From: Rahnella ecdela
Lineage (GTDB): Bacteria; Pseudomonadota; Gammaproteobacteria; Enterobacterales; Enterobacteriaceae
Direction of reading: 5' to 3'
NCBI RefSeq assembly: GCF_019049625.1
Contig: NZ_JAFMOY010000133.1
Coordinates: 372,001-436,000 of the forward strand
DNA: 64,000 nucleotides
Shown here in pieces: positions 32,001 through 41,958 of the stretch. A program made the translations under genes and the position numbers. The stretch's first letter is position 1; each line of letters opens with the position of its first letter. The notes below the pieces were generated by a model that searched no databases, was not told where the DNA came from, and saw nothing but the letters and a program-made list of their open reading frames with translations.

Positions 32001-32016
32001 TGTGACCGGGTTCACG
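32001..32016 (+). promoter_or_regulatory. CRP site (galP)
   Basis: TGTGA-CCGGGT-TCACG: both half-sites match except the final base. With a likely -10 near GTAAATA at about 32032-32038 the site would be centred near -40, a class II position. CRP and GalR/GalS control of galP is known in E. coli. Confidence 0.8.
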
Positions 32017-32066
32017 TTAAGCTGTGCGCAGGGTAAATAACATAACAGCCTAAGCATTATTACAAA

Positions 32067-32082
32067 CTCAAAACGATTGCAT
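32067..32082 (+). promoter_or_regulatory. Possible second gal operator
   Basis: CTCAAAACGATTGCAT keeps the AANCGNTT core and about 9 of the 14 defined bases of the gal operator. Placed 85 bp downstream of the first operator and just before the galP start, a spacing that would allow looping. Weak match. Confidence 0.4.
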
Positions 32083-32097
32083 TATTTTGGAGACCGG

Positions 32098-33492
32098 ATG
32101 AACAACTCAACATCGACCAAAGGAAAACGCTCTAACAAAAGCGTCACTTTCTTTGTCTGTTTTCTCGCTGCACTGGCCGGACTGCTGTTCGGCTTAGATA
32201 TCGGCGTCATCGCTGGTGCCCTGCCATTTATCAGCCATGACTTTCAAATTACCAACCACCAACAGGAGTGGGTTGTTAGTTCTATGATGTTTGGTGCTGC
32301 TGTCGGTGCTGTGGGCAGTGGCTGGCTGAATTTCCGCCTTGGACGTAAGTATAGCCTGATGATCGGCGCTATCTTGTTCGTCATTGGTTCCCTGTGCTCC
32401 GCCTTTGCGCCTAATGCAGAAATCCTGATTGTTGCTCGCGTTCTGCTGGGTCTGGCGGTCGGTATCGCGTCTTACACTGCGCCGATTTACCTGTCAGAAA
32501 TCGCACCGGAAAAAATCCGCGGCAGCATGATTTCCATGTACCAGCTGATGATCACCATTGGTATTCTGGCGGCGTATCTGTCTGATACCGCATTCAGCTA
32601 CACCGGCGCATGGCGCTGGATGCTGGGTATCATCACCATTCCTGCGTTGCTGTTACTGATTGGCGTCTTCTTCCTGCCGGACAGCCCGCGCTGGCTGGCG
32701 GCCCGTGGCGATGACGGTAAAGCGCGCCGCGTTCTGGAAAAACTGCGTGATTCCAGCGAGCAGGCAAAACGCGAACTGGATGAAATCCGTGAAAGCCTGA
32801 AAGTAAAACAAAGCGGCTGGGGTTTGTTTGTTAACAACAAAAACTTCCGCCGTGCGGTATACCTCGGCATTCTGTTGCAGGTAATGCAGCAGTTCACCGG
32901 TATGAACGTCATCATGTACTACGCACCGAAAATCTTCGGCATTGCCGGTTTCGCCAGCACTTCTCAGCAGATGTGGGGCACGGTGATTGTTGGTCTGGTC
33001 AACGTTCTCGCGACCTTCATTGCCATCGGTCTGGTTGACCGCTGGGGTCGTAAGCCAACGCTGAAACTGGGCTTCCTGGTGATGGCTGTTGGCATGGGCG
33101 TGCTGGGTACAATGCTGCACATCGGTGTTGAATCCGATGCGGCGAAATACTTCTCCATCGCCATGCTGCTGATGTTTATCGTTGGTTTTGCGATGAGTGC
33201 CGGTCCGTTGATCTGGGTTCTGTGTTCTGAAATTCAGCCGCTGAAAGGCCGCGATTTTGGTATCACCGTGTCCACCGCGACCAACTGGATTGCCAACATG
33301 ATCGTCGGCGCGACCTTCCTGACCATGCTCGACAGCCTCGGCAACGCCAATACCTTCTGGGTGTACGCCGCGCTGAACGTGGTCTTCATCTTCATCACCA
33401 TTGCGCTGATCCCTGAGACCAAAAACGTTTCTCTGGAACACATCGAACGCAACCTGATGAAAGGCGAAGCCCTGCGCGACATCGGTAAGTAA
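32098..33492 (+). CDS. galP: Galactose:H+ symporter GalP
   Basis: 464 aa from ATG 32098, with TTGGAGACCGG upstream; E. coli GalP is 464. Twelve-helix MFS sugar porter. Signatures: [15 protein letters not shown] in helix 1, GRKYSLM after helix 2, PESPRW-type motif as [12 protein letters not shown] (about 205), the sugar-binding [17 protein letters not shown] (about 270-286), and [13 protein letters not shown]-terminal [15 protein letters not shown] typical of the family. Preceded by a full control region (FNR, GalR and CRP sites). Confidence 0.97.
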   Translation: MNNSTSTKGKRSNKSVTFFVCFLAALAGLLFGLDIGVIAGALPFISHDFQITNHQQEWVVSSMMFGAAVGAVGSGWLNFRLGRKYSLMIGAILFVIGSLCSAFAPNAEILIVARVLLGLAVGIASYTAPIYLSEIAPEKIRGSMISMYQLMITIGILAAYLSDTAFSYTGAWRWMLGIITIPALLLLIGVFFLPDSPRWLAARGDDGKARRVLEKLRDSSEQAKRELDEIRESLKVKQSGWGLFVNNKNFRRAVYLGILLQVMQQFTGMNVIMYYAPKIFGIAGFASTSQQMWGTVIVGLVNVLATFIAIGLVDRWGRKPTLKLGFLVMAVGMGVLGTMLHIGVESDAAKYFSIAMLLMFIVGFAMSAGPLIWVLCSEIQPLKGRDFGITVSTATNWIANMIVGATFLTMLDSLGNANTFWVYAALNVVFIFITIALIPETKNVSLEHIERNLMKGEALRDIGK

Positions 33493-33498
33493 GTTATT

Positions 33499-33526
33499 CC
33501 TTCCTCCCCTGCAAAGGGGAGGAATT
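33499..33526 (+). terminator. Stem-loop after galP
   Basis: TTCCTCCCCT-GCAA-AGGGGAGGAA, a perfect 10-bp stem directly after galP. The trailing T-run is short (TTCC), so termination strength is uncertain. Confidence 0.6.
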
Positions 33527-33567
33527 CCATATTGCATCTCCCTCCCGCCAGATTTATCCTTCGCCAG

Positions 33568-34089
33568 ATGAAAACCTCACGTCTCCCCATCGCCCTTCAG
33601 CAAGCCGTTATGCGCTGTCTGCGGGAAAAACTTCTGATGGCCAATCAGTTTTTCGGCACCGATTACAGCGAGCCGGAAATCACCTATCAGCAACGCGGCA
33701 CCAGCGCGGGAAGCGCGTACCTGCAACACTGGCAAATTCGACTGAATCCGGTTTTACTGATGGAAAATCAGCAGCCGTTTATCGATGAAGTGGTTCCCCA
33801 CGAACTGGCACATTTGCTGGTATACCGGCGCTTTGGCCGTGCGCCTGCGCCGCATGGCAAAGAGTGGCGCTGGATGATGGAACACGTGCTGGGGGTTTCC
33901 GCAAGCAGAACGCATAAGTTCGAAGTCGCTTCGGTGCAAAGCAAAACCTATCCGTATTTATGCGCCTGCCGCGACCATCAGCTCACCGTGCGTCGTCATA
34001 ATAAAGTGATGCGAAAAGAGTCAGAATATCGCTGTCGCCATTGCGGCGAGCTCTTACGCTTCAACGCTAAAGGCACCACTAACTGTTGA
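33568..34089 (+). CDS. sprT: SprT family zinc metalloprotein
   Basis: 173 aa from [22 protein letters not shown], matching the E. coli start; the frame opens earlier at 33532 without family similarity. Contains the HELAH zinc motif ([16 protein letters not shown], about 75) and C-terminal CxC/CxxC cysteines ([19 protein letters not shown]), the SprT-like zinc domain. Related to eukaryotic Spartan proteases; the bacterial role is unclear. It lies upstream of endA, as in E. coli. Confidence 0.93.
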   Translation: MKTSRLPIALQQAVMRCLREKLLMANQFFGTDYSEPEITYQQRGTSAGSAYLQHWQIRLNPVLLMENQQPFIDEVVPHELAHLLVYRRFGRAPAPHGKEWRWMMEHVLGVSASRTHKFEVASVQSKTYPYLCACRDHQLTVRRHNKVMRKESEYRCRHCGELLRFNAKGTTNC

Positions 34090-34181
34090 TTTTTCAATCA
34101 CTAATCGCGGTAAAGTCTGATTGTCACAGCCCGAGGTATCCGTTACCCTTCCGGCCTTTTAGTCTCAGGGCTTTCAGAAAC

Positions 34182-34895
34182 ATGTTTCGTAAAACGTTCT
34201 TATCTTTTCTGTTTATCTGTGCGCTGGTACCGCTGAGTGCCTACAGCCAGTCTGGCCACGCCATCAATAATTTTAGTCAGGCCAAAGCCGCCGCCGTCAA
34301 AATTAATCAGGGTGCGCCTACATTTTACTGCGGCTGTGACATCAGCTGGCAGGGGAAAAAGGGGACGCCGGATCTGCAATCCTGCGGCTATCAGGTACGT
34401 AAAAGCGAACAGCGCGCCAGCCGAATTGAGTGGGAGCATGTGGTTCCCGCGTGGCAGTTCGGTCATCAGATGCAGTGCTGGCAGGACGGCGGTCGAAAAA
34501 ATTGTGCGAAAAACGCCGATTATCGTCAGGTAGAAACTGACCTGCATAACCTTGAACCGGCCATCGGTGAAGTGAACGGCGACCGTAATAACTTTATGTA
34601 TAGTCAGTGGAACGGTGGCGAAGGGCAATATGGCCGCTGTGAAATGAAAGTCGACTTCAAAGCCAAAGCCGCTGAGCCGCCAACCCGCGTCCGGGGCGCC
34701 ATCGCGCGCACCTATTTCTACATGCGCGACCAGTACAAACTGAATCTGTCCCGCCAGCAAACCCAATTGTTTACTGCCTGGGATCGCCAGTATCCGGTCA
34801 CTTCATGGGAATGTGAACGCGACAACCGCATCGCCAGCGTACAGGGCAATCATAATCCTTACGTTCAGCAGGCTTGCGCACAACGAAAAAGCTAA
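34182..34895 (+). CDS. endA: Endonuclease I
   Basis: 237 aa from [22 protein letters not shown], a clear signal peptide cleaved near residue 22. Periplasmic double-strand DNase. The beta-beta-alpha-metal nuclease motif is visible as [15 protein letters not shown] (about 85-100), with [21 protein letters not shown] further on. Cysteines [18 protein letters not shown] and C-terminal pairs support the periplasmic disulfide fold. E. coli EndA is 235 aa. Between sprT and rsmE, as in E. coli. Confidence 0.96.
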   Translation: MFRKTFLSFLFICALVPLSAYSQSGHAINNFSQAKAAAVKINQGAPTFYCGCDISWQGKKGTPDLQSCGYQVRKSEQRASRIEWEHVVPAWQFGHQMQCWQDGGRKNCAKNADYRQVETDLHNLEPAIGEVNGDRNNFMYSQWNGGEGQYGRCEMKVDFKAKAAEPPTRVRGAIARTYFYMRDQYKLNLSRQQTQLFTAWDRQYPVTSWECERDNRIASVQGNHNPYVQQACAQRKS

Positions 34896-34996
34896 CTTAG
34901 TATTAACACGTCATCAGGGCACATTAGCTCGCGACAACGCGGGCTAATCACGCCAAAATAGCCCTCCAGAAAAGACTTTAAGGACAGCAGCCTCAC

Positions 34997-35728
34997 ATGC
35001 GCATACCCCGCATTTATCATCCGGAAACCCTGACCGCTCACAGCGAGATTGCGCTGAGCGAAGATGCCGCCAACCATGTCGGACGCGTTCTGCGGATGCA
35101 ACCCGGTCAGGCAATACAGTTATTTGATGGCAGCAATCAGGTTTTTGAAGCCAGCATCACCCAGATTGATAAGAAAAGTGTGCGTGTCAGCCTGAACGAA
35201 GGTGTGCTGTCAGACAACGAATCTCCGCTGAATCTGCATCTCGGCCAGGTAATTTCACGCGGCGAGAAGATGGAGTTCACCATCCAGAAATCTATAGAAC
35301 TGGGCGTGAACTCCATTACCCCGCTGTTCTCCGAGCGTTGTGGCGTCAAACTTGACGGCGAACGTCTGGAGAAAAAATTGCAGCAATGGCAGAAAATTGC
35401 CATCGCAGCCTGCGAACAGTGCGGACGTAACCGTATCCCTGAAATTCGCCCGGCGATGCAGCTGGAAGCCTGGTGCGCCGAACAGGATGACAGCCTGAAG
35501 CTGAACCTGCATCCGCGCGCCAGCCACAGTATTAATACCCTGCCGCTACCGGTGAGCCATGTCCGCTTACTGATCGGCCCGGAAGGCGGTTTATCCGCTG
35601 ACGAAATTGCAATGACCTCCGGCTACGGATTTACTGATATCCTGCTGGGACCCCGTGTTCTGCGTACAGAAACCACAGCACTCACCGCGATAACGGCCTT
35701 ACAGGTTCGTTTCGGCGATCTGGGTTAA
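34997..35728 (+). CDS. rsmE: 16S rRNA m3U1498 methyltransferase RsmE
   Basis: 243 aa, matching E. coli. SPOUT (knotted) methyltransferase: N-terminal PUA-like domain ([34 protein letters not shown]), then the SAM-binding knot with [13 protein letters not shown] (about 192-204) and [16 protein letters not shown] (about 215-230). It methylates U1498 in the 30S subunit. gshB follows 11 bp after the stop, so they probably share a transcript. Confidence 0.97.
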   Translation: MRIPRIYHPETLTAHSEIALSEDAANHVGRVLRMQPGQAIQLFDGSNQVFEASITQIDKKSVRVSLNEGVLSDNESPLNLHLGQVISRGEKMEFTIQKSIELGVNSITPLFSERCGVKLDGERLEKKLQQWQKIAIAACEQCGRNRIPEIRPAMQLEAWCAEQDDSLKLNLHPRASHSINTLPLPVSHVRLLIGPEGGLSADEIAMTSGYGFTDILLGPRVLRTETTALTAITALQVRFGDLG

Positions 35729-35739
35729 GAGGAGACCAA

Positions 35740-36690
35740 ATGATCAAGCTTGGCATCGTGATGGACCCGATTTCTTCCATCAACATTAAAAAAGACACCA
35801 GTTTCGCTATGTTGCTGGAAGCGCAGAGTCGTGGCTACGAGCTGCACTACATGGAAATGAATTCCCTGTATCTGCGCGGCGGCGAAGGCCGTGCGACCAC
35901 TAAAAAACTCAGCGTGAAGCAGGATTATGACGGCTGGTATGAGTTCGGTACTGAGCAGGATATCGCCCTGCAGGAACTGGATGTCATCCTGATGCGTAAG
36001 GATCCTCCGTTCGATACCGAATTCATTTACGCCACTTACATTCTTGAACGTGCCGAAGAAAAAGGCACGCTGATCGTTAACAAGCCGCAGAGCCTGCGTG
36101 ACTGTAACGAAAAGCTGTTCACCGCGTGGTTCCCTGAACTGACGCCAGATACGCTGGTCACGCGCAATGCGGCACAGCTGAAAGCGTTCCACAAAGAACA
36201 CACTGACGTGATCCTCAAGCCGCTCGACGGCATGGGTGGCGCGTCGATTTTCCGTCTGAAACCGGAAGACGCGAACGTTTCTGTGGTGATTGAAACCCTG
36301 ACCGAACACGGCAGCCGTTTCTGTATGGCGCAAAATTATCTGCCAGCCATCAAAGACGGTGACAAACGCGTTCTGGTGGTCGACGGCGAACCAGTGCCTT
36401 ACTGTCTGGCACGTATTCCGGCGCAGGGAGAAACCCGTGGTAATTTGGCTGCCGGTGGTCGTGGTGAAGCACGTCCGCTGAGCGAAAGTGACTGGGCGAT
36501 TGCCCGGACTGTCGCGCCAATCCTTAAGCAGAAAGGCCTGATTTTTGTCGGCCTGGATATTATCGGTGACCGCCTGACTGAAATTAACGTCACCAGCCCG
36601 ACCTGTGCGCGTGAAATCGAAGCTGCATTCCCGATTTCCATCACCGGCATGCTGATGGATGCTATCGAAAAACGTCTGGCTGCCCGCTGA
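35740..36690 (+). CDS. gshB: Glutathione synthetase
   Basis: 316 aa, as in E. coli. ATP-grasp enzyme adding glycine to gamma-glutamylcysteine. N-terminal MIKLGIVMDPISSINIKKDTSFAML, ATP-grasp segments DVILKPLDGMGGASIFR (about 155-172) and NLAAGGRGEARPLSESD (about 230-246), and the metal site GLIFVGLDIIGDRLTEINVTSP. AAGAGGAG precedes the ATG. Second gene of an rsmE-gshB unit closed by a terminator. Confidence 0.98.
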   Translation: MIKLGIVMDPISSINIKKDTSFAMLLEAQSRGYELHYMEMNSLYLRGGEGRATTKKLSVKQDYDGWYEFGTEQDIALQELDVILMRKDPPFDTEFIYATYILERAEEKGTLIVNKPQSLRDCNEKLFTAWFPELTPDTLVTRNAAQLKAFHKEHTDVILKPLDGMGGASIFRLKPEDANVSVVIETLTEHGSRFCMAQNYLPAIKDGDKRVLVVDGEPVPYCLARIPAQGETRGNLAAGGRGEARPLSESDWAIARTVAPILKQKGLIFVGLDIIGDRLTEINVTSPTCAREIEAAFPISITGMLMDAIEKRLAAR

Positions 36691-36712
36691 ACTGACTGAC
36701 CGCATAATCTGA

Positions 36713-36749
36713 TGGGTTGTTCAGCAATGCTGGATAACCCACTTTTTTT
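36713..36749 (+). terminator. gshB terminator
   Basis: TGGGTT / AACCCA outer stem with an internal CAGC/GCTG stem, followed by CTTTTTTTG. It separates gshB from yqgE. Confidence 0.85.
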
Positions 36750-36819
36750 GCTGCGGATGACGTACTACACTGCCCTCTCCGCTGTATTTCAATTTCTGAG
36801 GTTAAACATCCTACATACC

Positions 36820-37383
36820 ATGAATCTACAACATCACTTTCTTATTGCGATGCCTGGCCTGGATGAACCCCAGTTCAAACGTTCGGTCGTCTATATCTGC
36901 GAACATAATGAAGACGGCGCAATGGGTCTGGTGATTAACAAACTGGTCGAAGATTTCACCGTTGAAAACGTCCTCGACAAGCTGGACATCACGCCCGAGC
37001 CCCGCGACCTGAACATCAGCCTCGACCGGCCGGTCTTTTCCGGTGGCCCGCTGGCTGATGACCGTGGTTTTATTCTGCATACGCCGCGCGAAGGTTTTGG
37101 TTCCAGTATCCGTATCTCGGACAGCACCATGATCACCACCTCGAAAGACGTGCTGGAAACTCTGGGCACGCCCGACCAGCCGAAAGATGTGCTGGTGGCG
37201 CTCGGTTACGCTGCATGGGAACAAGGCCAGCTGGAAAAAGAGTTACTGGAAAATTCCTGGCTGACCATTGAAGCCAGCAGCGACATTTTATTCCGCACCC
37301 CGATTGCCGATCGCTGGCGTGAAGCCGCGAAAATGATCGGCGTCGATGTCAGCCAGCTTGCCACGCATGCAGGGCATGCATAA
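36820..37383 (+). CDS. yqgE: UPF0301 (DUF179) protein YqgE
   Basis: 187 aa from [30 protein letters not shown], the conserved family start and E. coli length; a longer frame begins at 36712 inside the gshB terminator and is rejected. Contains the [16 protein letters not shown] and [22 protein letters not shown] blocks. Cytoplasmic, function unknown. Its stop overlaps the ruvX start (TAATG), so the two are translationally coupled. Confidence 0.95.
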   Translation: MNLQHHFLIAMPGLDEPQFKRSVVYICEHNEDGAMGLVINKLVEDFTVENVLDKLDITPEPRDLNISLDRPVFSGGPLADDRGFILHTPREGFGSSIRISDSTMITTSKDVLETLGTPDQPKDVLVALGYAAWEQGQLEKELLENSWLTIEASSDILFRTPIADRWREAAKMIGVDVSQLATHAGHA

Positions 37384-37811
37384 TGGCTAACCGTACGGTT
37401 TTTGCTTTTGACTTCGGCACTAAAAGTATCGGTCTGGCCATCGGACAGGAAGTTACCGGCACAGCCCGCCCGCTGACATCGTTTAAAGCGCAGGACGGCA
37501 CGCCGGACTGGCAGAAAATCGAAAAACTGCTGAAAGAATGGCTGCCGGATCTGGTCGTTGTGGGTCTGCCACTGAATATGGACGGCACAGAACAACCCCT
37601 GACTGCCCGCGCGCGCAAATTTGCCAATCGCCTGCATGGCCGTTTTGGCGTTCAGGTTGAGCTGCATGACGAACGTCTGAGCACCGTTGAAGCCCGCGCT
37701 GATTTGTTTGATCGTGGCGGCTTTCGCGCCCTCGACAAAGGCAGCGTAGATGCCGCTTCTGCGGTGATCATCCTGGAAAGCTGGTTCGAGAAACAATGGA
37801 GTCAGTCCTGA
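37383..37811 (+). CDS. ruvX: RuvX/YqgF family nuclease
   Basis: 142 aa; E. coli is 138. RNase H-like fold: the first catalytic Asp in [15 protein letters not shown] (about 8-22), [18 protein letters not shown] (about 58-75), the Glu in [14 protein letters not shown] (about 97-110), and the last Asp in [16 protein letters not shown]. Implicated in pre-16S rRNA 5' end processing. The last 10 bp overlap the 3' end of the convergent yggR-type gene. Confidence 0.96.
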   Translation: MANRTVFAFDFGTKSIGLAIGQEVTGTARPLTSFKAQDGTPDWQKIEKLLKEWLPDLVVVGLPLNMDGTEQPLTARARKFANRLHGRFGVQVELHDERLSTVEARADLFDRGGFRALDKGSVDAASAVIILESWFEKQWSQS

Positions 37812-38824
37812 TTTTCGGTCAGCAGCCCGGCACTTTGCCGCTGCTGACGACTTTGGGCAAATGTCTGCATTCCGGCCTGCGCGCCGGTTTGCAGAATGTC
37901 AGCCAGCTGATGGGTTTTACCTTCGCGGATCATATTGCATACCGCTGGCGTTGACGTCAGCACTTCGAAAAGCGCCACCCTTCCCGATTTATTACCGTCC
38001 TTTTCCTGGGTTACCGCCAGTTTTTGCGCGACGACAGCCCGCAGACTGCCCGCAAGCTGTGCCCGCACAAAGGCTTTTTCCTCCGCCGGAAAGACATCAA
38101 CCAGCCGGTCGATGGCCTGCGTCGCATTGCGCGTATGCAGCGTCGCCAGTACCAGATGTCCGGTTTCTGCCGCCGTCAGCGCCAGCCGGATGCTTTCGGT
38201 GTCGCGCAGTTCGCCCAGCAGTAACACGTCCGGATCCTCACGCAATGCTCCCCGCACCGCTTCACTGAATGAACGGGTATGCAGCCCCAGTTCGCGCTGC
38301 TGAATAAGGCACCCTCTGCTGATGTGGATAAGCTCAATCGGGTCTTCCAGCGTAATAATGTGCCGCGTCGTGCGGCGGTTGAGGTAATCAATCATTGCCG
38401 CCAGCGTAGTGGACTTTCCGCTGCCCGTTGCGCCGGTCACCAGGATCAGGCCGTCTTCCCGCATAATGATTTGCTGCAAGATATCCGGCGCCAGCAACGT
38501 TGCCAGTTCAGGACAACGGGCGGGCACCGCTCTTAGCGCTGCCGACAAACCATGCAGTTGCTGAAACACGTTCAGACGCATCCGTACTCCTTGCGCCAGC
38601 GTCAGCGCTTTATCGAATTGCCCGGCCAGTTGTAAACTTGTCTGTTCCGCGACATTCAGCCACTGACTGATGAGTTTTTGCATCTGCGATGCGTCTATCA
38701 CCGGCAGGTCTTCACAGGGACATAATTCCCCTGCGATGCGCAGCACAGGCCGATAGCCGGTACAAAGGTGCAGATCAGAGGCATTTTGCTTTACACTACG
38801 TCCCACTAATCCATCAATATCCAT
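37802..38824 (-). CDS. yggR: PilT-like type IV pilus ATPase YggR
   Basis: 340 aa. Secretion-ATPase superfamily: N-terminal domain [21 protein letters not shown], Walker [10 protein letters not shown] (about 130-138), Asp box [11 protein letters not shown], Walker [14 protein letters not shown], and His box [20 protein letters not shown]. PilT proteins power pilus retraction. No pilus genes are near, and the gene is conserved in this place in enterobacteria lacking obvious retraction, so its partner is uncertain. Convergent with ruvX (10-bp overlap) and divergent from yggS (22-bp gap). Confidence 0.93.
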   Translation of the reverse strand: MDIDGLVGRSVKQNASDLHLCTGYRPVLRIAGELCPCEDLPVIDASQMQKLISQWLNVAEQTSLQLAGQFDKALTLAQGVRMRLNVFQQLHGLSAALRAVPARCPELATLLAPDILQQIIMREDGLILVTGATGSGKSTTLAAMIDYLNRRTTRHIITLEDPIELIHISRGCLIQQRELGLHTRSFSEAVRGALREDPDVLLLGELRDTESIRLALTAAETGHLVLATLHTRNATQAIDRLVDVFPAEEKAFVRAQLAGSLRAVVAQKLAVTQEKDGNKSGRVALFEVLTSTPAVCNMIREGKTHQLADILQTGAQAGMQTFAQSRQQRQSAGLLTENQD

Positions 38825-38846
38825 GTTGAAATCCTCCTGAGTCCCT

Positions 38847-39566
38847 ATGAGCCTTAGTCAGCAAAACGCTATTGAGCAGAACTTACACAATGTCCGCGAG
38901 AAAATCGCAGCCGCTGCACACCTTTGCGGCAGGCCTTCAGAAGAAATTACATTGCTTGCAGTGAGTAAAACTAAACCTGCGAGCGCTGTCGAAGAAGCAA
39001 TTGCCGCCGGGCAGTTAGCGTTCGGCGAAAACTATGTGCAGGAAGGCGTGGATAAGATTGCCCACTTTGCCGGACACCAGCCTGCGCTGACCTGGCATTT
39101 CATCGGGCCGTTGCAGTCGAATAAAAGTCGTCTGGTGGCGGAGAACTTCGACTGGTGCCATACCATCGACCGTCTGAAAATCGCCCAGCGACTGAACGAG
39201 CAGCGTCCGGCGGATTTAGCGCCGTTACAGGTGCTTGTCCAGGTGAATATCAGCGACGAAGCCAGTAAATCCGGCATTGCGGTGGGAGATGTGGCAGAAC
39301 TGGCGACGCAGATTATGGCGATGCCTAACCTGACCCTGCGTGGTCTGATGGCCATTCCGGCTGCTGAAACTGACTATACGCGCCAGCTGGAAGTGTTTGG
39401 AAAGATGCGCGAGGCCCTGAAAGAGTTACAAAAGATTTGCCCGCAAGCCGATACTTTATCGATGGGCATGACCGATGATATGCCCGCCGCGATTGCTGCC
39501 GGCAGCACGATGGTTCGTATCGGCACCGCCATTTTCGGTGCCCGCGATTACAGCGCAAAACAGTAA
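38847..39566 (+). CDS. yggS: PLP homeostasis protein YggS
   Basis: 239 aa. Single-domain fold-type III PLP-binding protein (PLPBP/COG0325). PLP Lys in ITLLAVSKTKPASAVEEA (about residue 36); GENYVQEG, WHFIGPLQSNKSR and SMGMTDDMPAAIAAGSTMVRIGTAIFG are conserved blocks. No enzymatic activity is known; it controls free PLP and amino-acid balance. First gene of the yggS-proC-yggT-yggU-rdgB-hemW run. Confidence 0.97.
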   Translation: MSLSQQNAIEQNLHNVREKIAAAAHLCGRPSEEITLLAVSKTKPASAVEEAIAAGQLAFGENYVQEGVDKIAHFAGHQPALTWHFIGPLQSNKSRLVAENFDWCHTIDRLKIAQRLNEQRPADLAPLQVLVQVNISDEASKSGIAVGDVAELATQIMAMPNLTLRGLMAIPAAETDYTRQLEVFGKMREALKELQKICPQADTLSMGMTDDMPAAIAAGSTMVRIGTAIFGARDYSAKQ

Positions 39567-39638
39567 CAGCTCACTGCTGGTTTACTGCTTTACTATTGAT
39601 TGGCTCAATTCAGCCCCCATTAAAAGCAAGGAGCATGA

Positions 39639-40460
39639 ATGCAACATCGCAAAATTTGTTTTATCGGTGCAGGTAACATGGCAGGCGCCATCATTTCCGG
39701 CTTGGTTGAAAGTGGTTATCCGGCCAATATGATCAGCGTTTGTGCCCCTTCCACCACCCATCGCGATGCGCTGGCCGCAAAATATGGCGTACAGAGCAAC
39801 AGCGATAACAGCGGCTGCGCGAAAGTGGCGGATGTCGTTGTCTTGTCTGTAAAACCGCAAATGATGGCGGATGTATGTAAAGCACTGCAAAAAGACGTGG
39901 ATTTCAGCGATAAGCTGGTACTGTCGATTGCCGCAGGCGTCAGCGTGGCGCGTTTCTGCGAGCTGCTGGGTGAAAACCTGAACGTGGTGCGGATTATGCC
40001 TAATACGCCTTCGCTGGTTGGACAGGGGATGAGCGGTTTATATGCGCCGCAACAGGTTTCACAGGCTGACCGTGATTACAGCGGCGAACTGATGACCGCC
40101 GTCGGCAAAATTTGCTGGGTCGATACCGAAGAAGGTATCAACCACGTAATTGCCGCCGCAGGCAGCGCACCGGCGTATTTCTTCCTGTTTATGGAAGCGA
40201 TGCAGGCCGAAGCGCAGCGTCTGGGATTCAGCGCAGAAACTGCGCGGATGCTGGTCGAACAAGCCGCCAGCGGAGCCAGCGCACTGGTTGCTGCCAGCCC
40301 GGACACGCCATTGTCACAACTTCGTGAGAATGTGACGTCCAAAGGCGGCACGACGTTTGAAGCACTGAAAGTGTTTACGGATCGTCAATTACCGGAGATT
40401 GTCTCCGAGGCCATGCAGGCCGCCATTACCCGCGCGCAGGAAATGGAAAAACTGTTCTAA
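39639..40460 (+). CDS. proC: Pyrroline-5-carboxylate reductase
   Basis: 273 aa. Last step of proline synthesis. N-terminal NADP motif CFIGAGNMAGAIISGL, the VVRIMPNTPSLVGQGMSGLY region (about 118-137), and C-terminal signature SPDTPLSQLRENVTSKGGTTFEAL (about 220-243). AAGGAG precedes the ATG. Follows yggS by 72 bp; a few residues longer than E. coli ProC. Confidence 0.97.
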   Translation: MQHRKICFIGAGNMAGAIISGLVESGYPANMISVCAPSTTHRDALAAKYGVQSNSDNSGCAKVADVVVLSVKPQMMADVCKALQKDVDFSDKLVLSIAAGVSVARFCELLGENLNVVRIMPNTPSLVGQGMSGLYAPQQVSQADRDYSGELMTAVGKICWVDTEEGINHVIAAAGSAPAYFFLFMEAMQAEAQRLGFSAETARMLVEQAASGASALVAASPDTPLSQLRENVTSKGGTTFEALKVFTDRQLPEIVSEAMQAAITRAQEMEKLF

Positions 40461-40483
40461 TTAAAAATATTAAAAGGTAACGC

Positions 40484-41038
40484 ATGTTAACGCTGACTTT
40501 TCTGGTCAAAACACTGATTGATCTCTACGTGATGGTTTTACTGCTGCGCATCTGGATGCAATGGGCACGTACAGATTTTTATAATCCGTTTTCACAGTTT
40601 GTAGTGAAGATTACTCAGCCGATTATCGGACCACTTCGCCGGATTATTCCGCCGCTGGGTCCGATTGACAGCGCAAGCCTGTTGCTGGCGTTCATTCTTT
40701 GCACCATCAAATTCCCGCTGCTGTTGCTTATCCAAAGCGGTGCTATCTTCTTTGGTCTGAGCAGCCTGCTGATTGGCCTGATAGGGCTGGTCAAAGCCGC
40801 CGGTTATCTGGTGTTCTGGCTGGTCATTATCCGCTCCCTGATGAGCTGGGTGAGCCAGGGACGCGGGCCGATGGATTATCTGCTGATGCAGCTGACTGAG
40901 CCACTGATGGCGCCAATCCGTCGTATTCTTCCGGCAATGGGCGGCATCGATTTCTCGGCAATGGTCGTGATCCTTATCCTGTATATGCTCAATTATCTCG
41001 GTATGGATCTGCTGGGTGCGTTGTGGTTCCAGCTTTAA
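40484..41038 (+). CDS. yggT: YggT family membrane protein
   Basis: 184 aa with two YGGT repeats, each a hydrophobic helix pair around an RRIIPP/RRILPA motif ([22 protein letters not shown], about 47-68; [22 protein letters not shown], about 145-166). Inner-membrane protein linked to potassium/osmotic fitness in E. coli and related to chloroplast CCB3. AAAGGTAACGC precedes the ATG. Overlaps yggU by 16 bp. Confidence 0.95.
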   Translation: MLTLTFLVKTLIDLYVMVLLLRIWMQWARTDFYNPFSQFVVKITQPIIGPLRRIIPPLGPIDSASLLLAFILCTIKFPLLLLIQSGAIFFGLSSLLIGLIGLVKAAGYLVFWLVIIRSLMSWVSQGRGPMDYLLMQLTEPLMAPIRRILPAMGGIDFSAMVVILILYMLNYLGMDLLGALWFQL

Positions 41039-41328
41039 GCCCTGCGTTCTGGCAGTCAGACGCGCTGGTTTTGCGGCTGGTCATCCAGCCCAAAGCCAGC
41101 CGTGACAGCCTGGTGGGTTTGCATGGCGACGAACTGAAAGTCGCCATCACTGCCCCGCCAGTAGACGGACAGGCCAACACACATCTGGTGAAATTTCTCT
41201 CAAAACAGTTTAAAGTCGCCAAAAGTCAGATAAGCATTGAAAAGGGCGAGCTGGGCCGCCATAAACAAGTCCGCATTACCCATCCGCAAAATATCCCGAC
41301 TGAGGTCGCGGTACTGCTCGCTGAATAA
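41023..41328 (+). CDS. yggU: DUF167 protein YggU
   Basis: 101 aa from a GTG start inside the yggT end (16-bp overlap), the only start giving the family length. Contains [36 protein letters not shown] and [13 protein letters not shown], hallmarks of DUF167. Small soluble protein of unknown function. Overlap implies translational coupling to yggT. Confidence 0.93.
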   Translation: MVPALSPAFWQSDALVLRLVIQPKASRDSLVGLHGDELKVAITAPPVDGQANTHLVKFLSKQFKVAKSQISIEKGELGRHKQVRITHPQNIPTEVAVLLAE

Positions 41329-41349
41329 CGTTTAAGTCAGGACTCTCCC

Positions 41350-41958
41350 ATGCAGAAAGTCGTATTAGCTACCGGCAACGCCGGTAAAGTGCGTGAACTC
41401 GCACATCTTCTGGCCGATTTCGGGCTGGACGTGGTCGCACAAACCGAACTCGGCGTCGAATCCGCCGAAGAAACCGGCCTGACGTTCATTGAGAACGCCA
41501 TCCTGAAAGCCCGCCACGCGGCGGCTATCACCGGTTTGCCTGCTGTTGCCGATGACTCCGGTCTGGCGGTTGATTTTCTCGGCGGCGCACCGGGGATTTA
41601 CTCCGCACGCTACGCAGGCGTTGATGCCAGCGATCAGCAGAATCTGGATAAACTGCTTGTGGCATTAAAAGACGTACCGCAGAGTCAGCGCACCGCACAG
41701 TTCCACTGCGTACTGGTGTATATGCGCCACGCAGAAGACCCGACGCCACTTGTCTGCCACGGCAGCTGGGCTGGCGAAATTACTTTTGCCGAAGCAGGCG
41801 CAGGCGGCTTTGGTTATGATCCGATTTTCTATGTTCCTGAGCTGGGTAAAACCGCCGCAGAACTGACCCGCGAAGAAAAAAGTGCGGTTTCACATCGTGG
41901 CCAGGCACTGAAGCTGTTGTTTGCTGCGATGAAAGAGGCTGTACAGAAGAATGCGTAA
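41350..41958 (+). CDS. rdgB: XTP/dITP diphosphatase RdgB
   Basis: 202 aa; E. coli is 197. Removes non-canonical purine triphosphates (ITP, XTP). N-terminal [19 protein letters not shown], the metal/substrate loop [24 protein letters not shown] (about 66-89), and [21 protein letters not shown] (about 148-168). Overlaps hemW by 8 bp. Confidence 0.98.
   Translation: MQKVVLATGNAGKVRELAHLLADFGLDVVAQTELGVESAEETGLTFIENAILKARHAAAITGLPAVADDSGLAVDFLGGAPGIYSARYAGVDASDQQNLDKLLVALKDVPQSQRTAQFHCVLVYMRHAEDPTPLVCHGSWAGEITFAEAGAGGFGYDPIFYVPELGKTAAELTREEKSAVSHRGQALKLLFAAMKEAVQKNA

Noticed and set aside
31911..32036. 41-codon ORF in the galP control region
   Set aside because: It runs through the GalR and CRP sites and has no ribosome motif; probably chance.
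32653..33537. 294-codon frame antisense to galP
   Set aside because: galP is intact; the antisense product is charge-rich with no family match.
35725..36705. 326-codon frame antisense to gshB
   Set aside because: gshB is complete and conserved; the antisense frame has no recognisable features.
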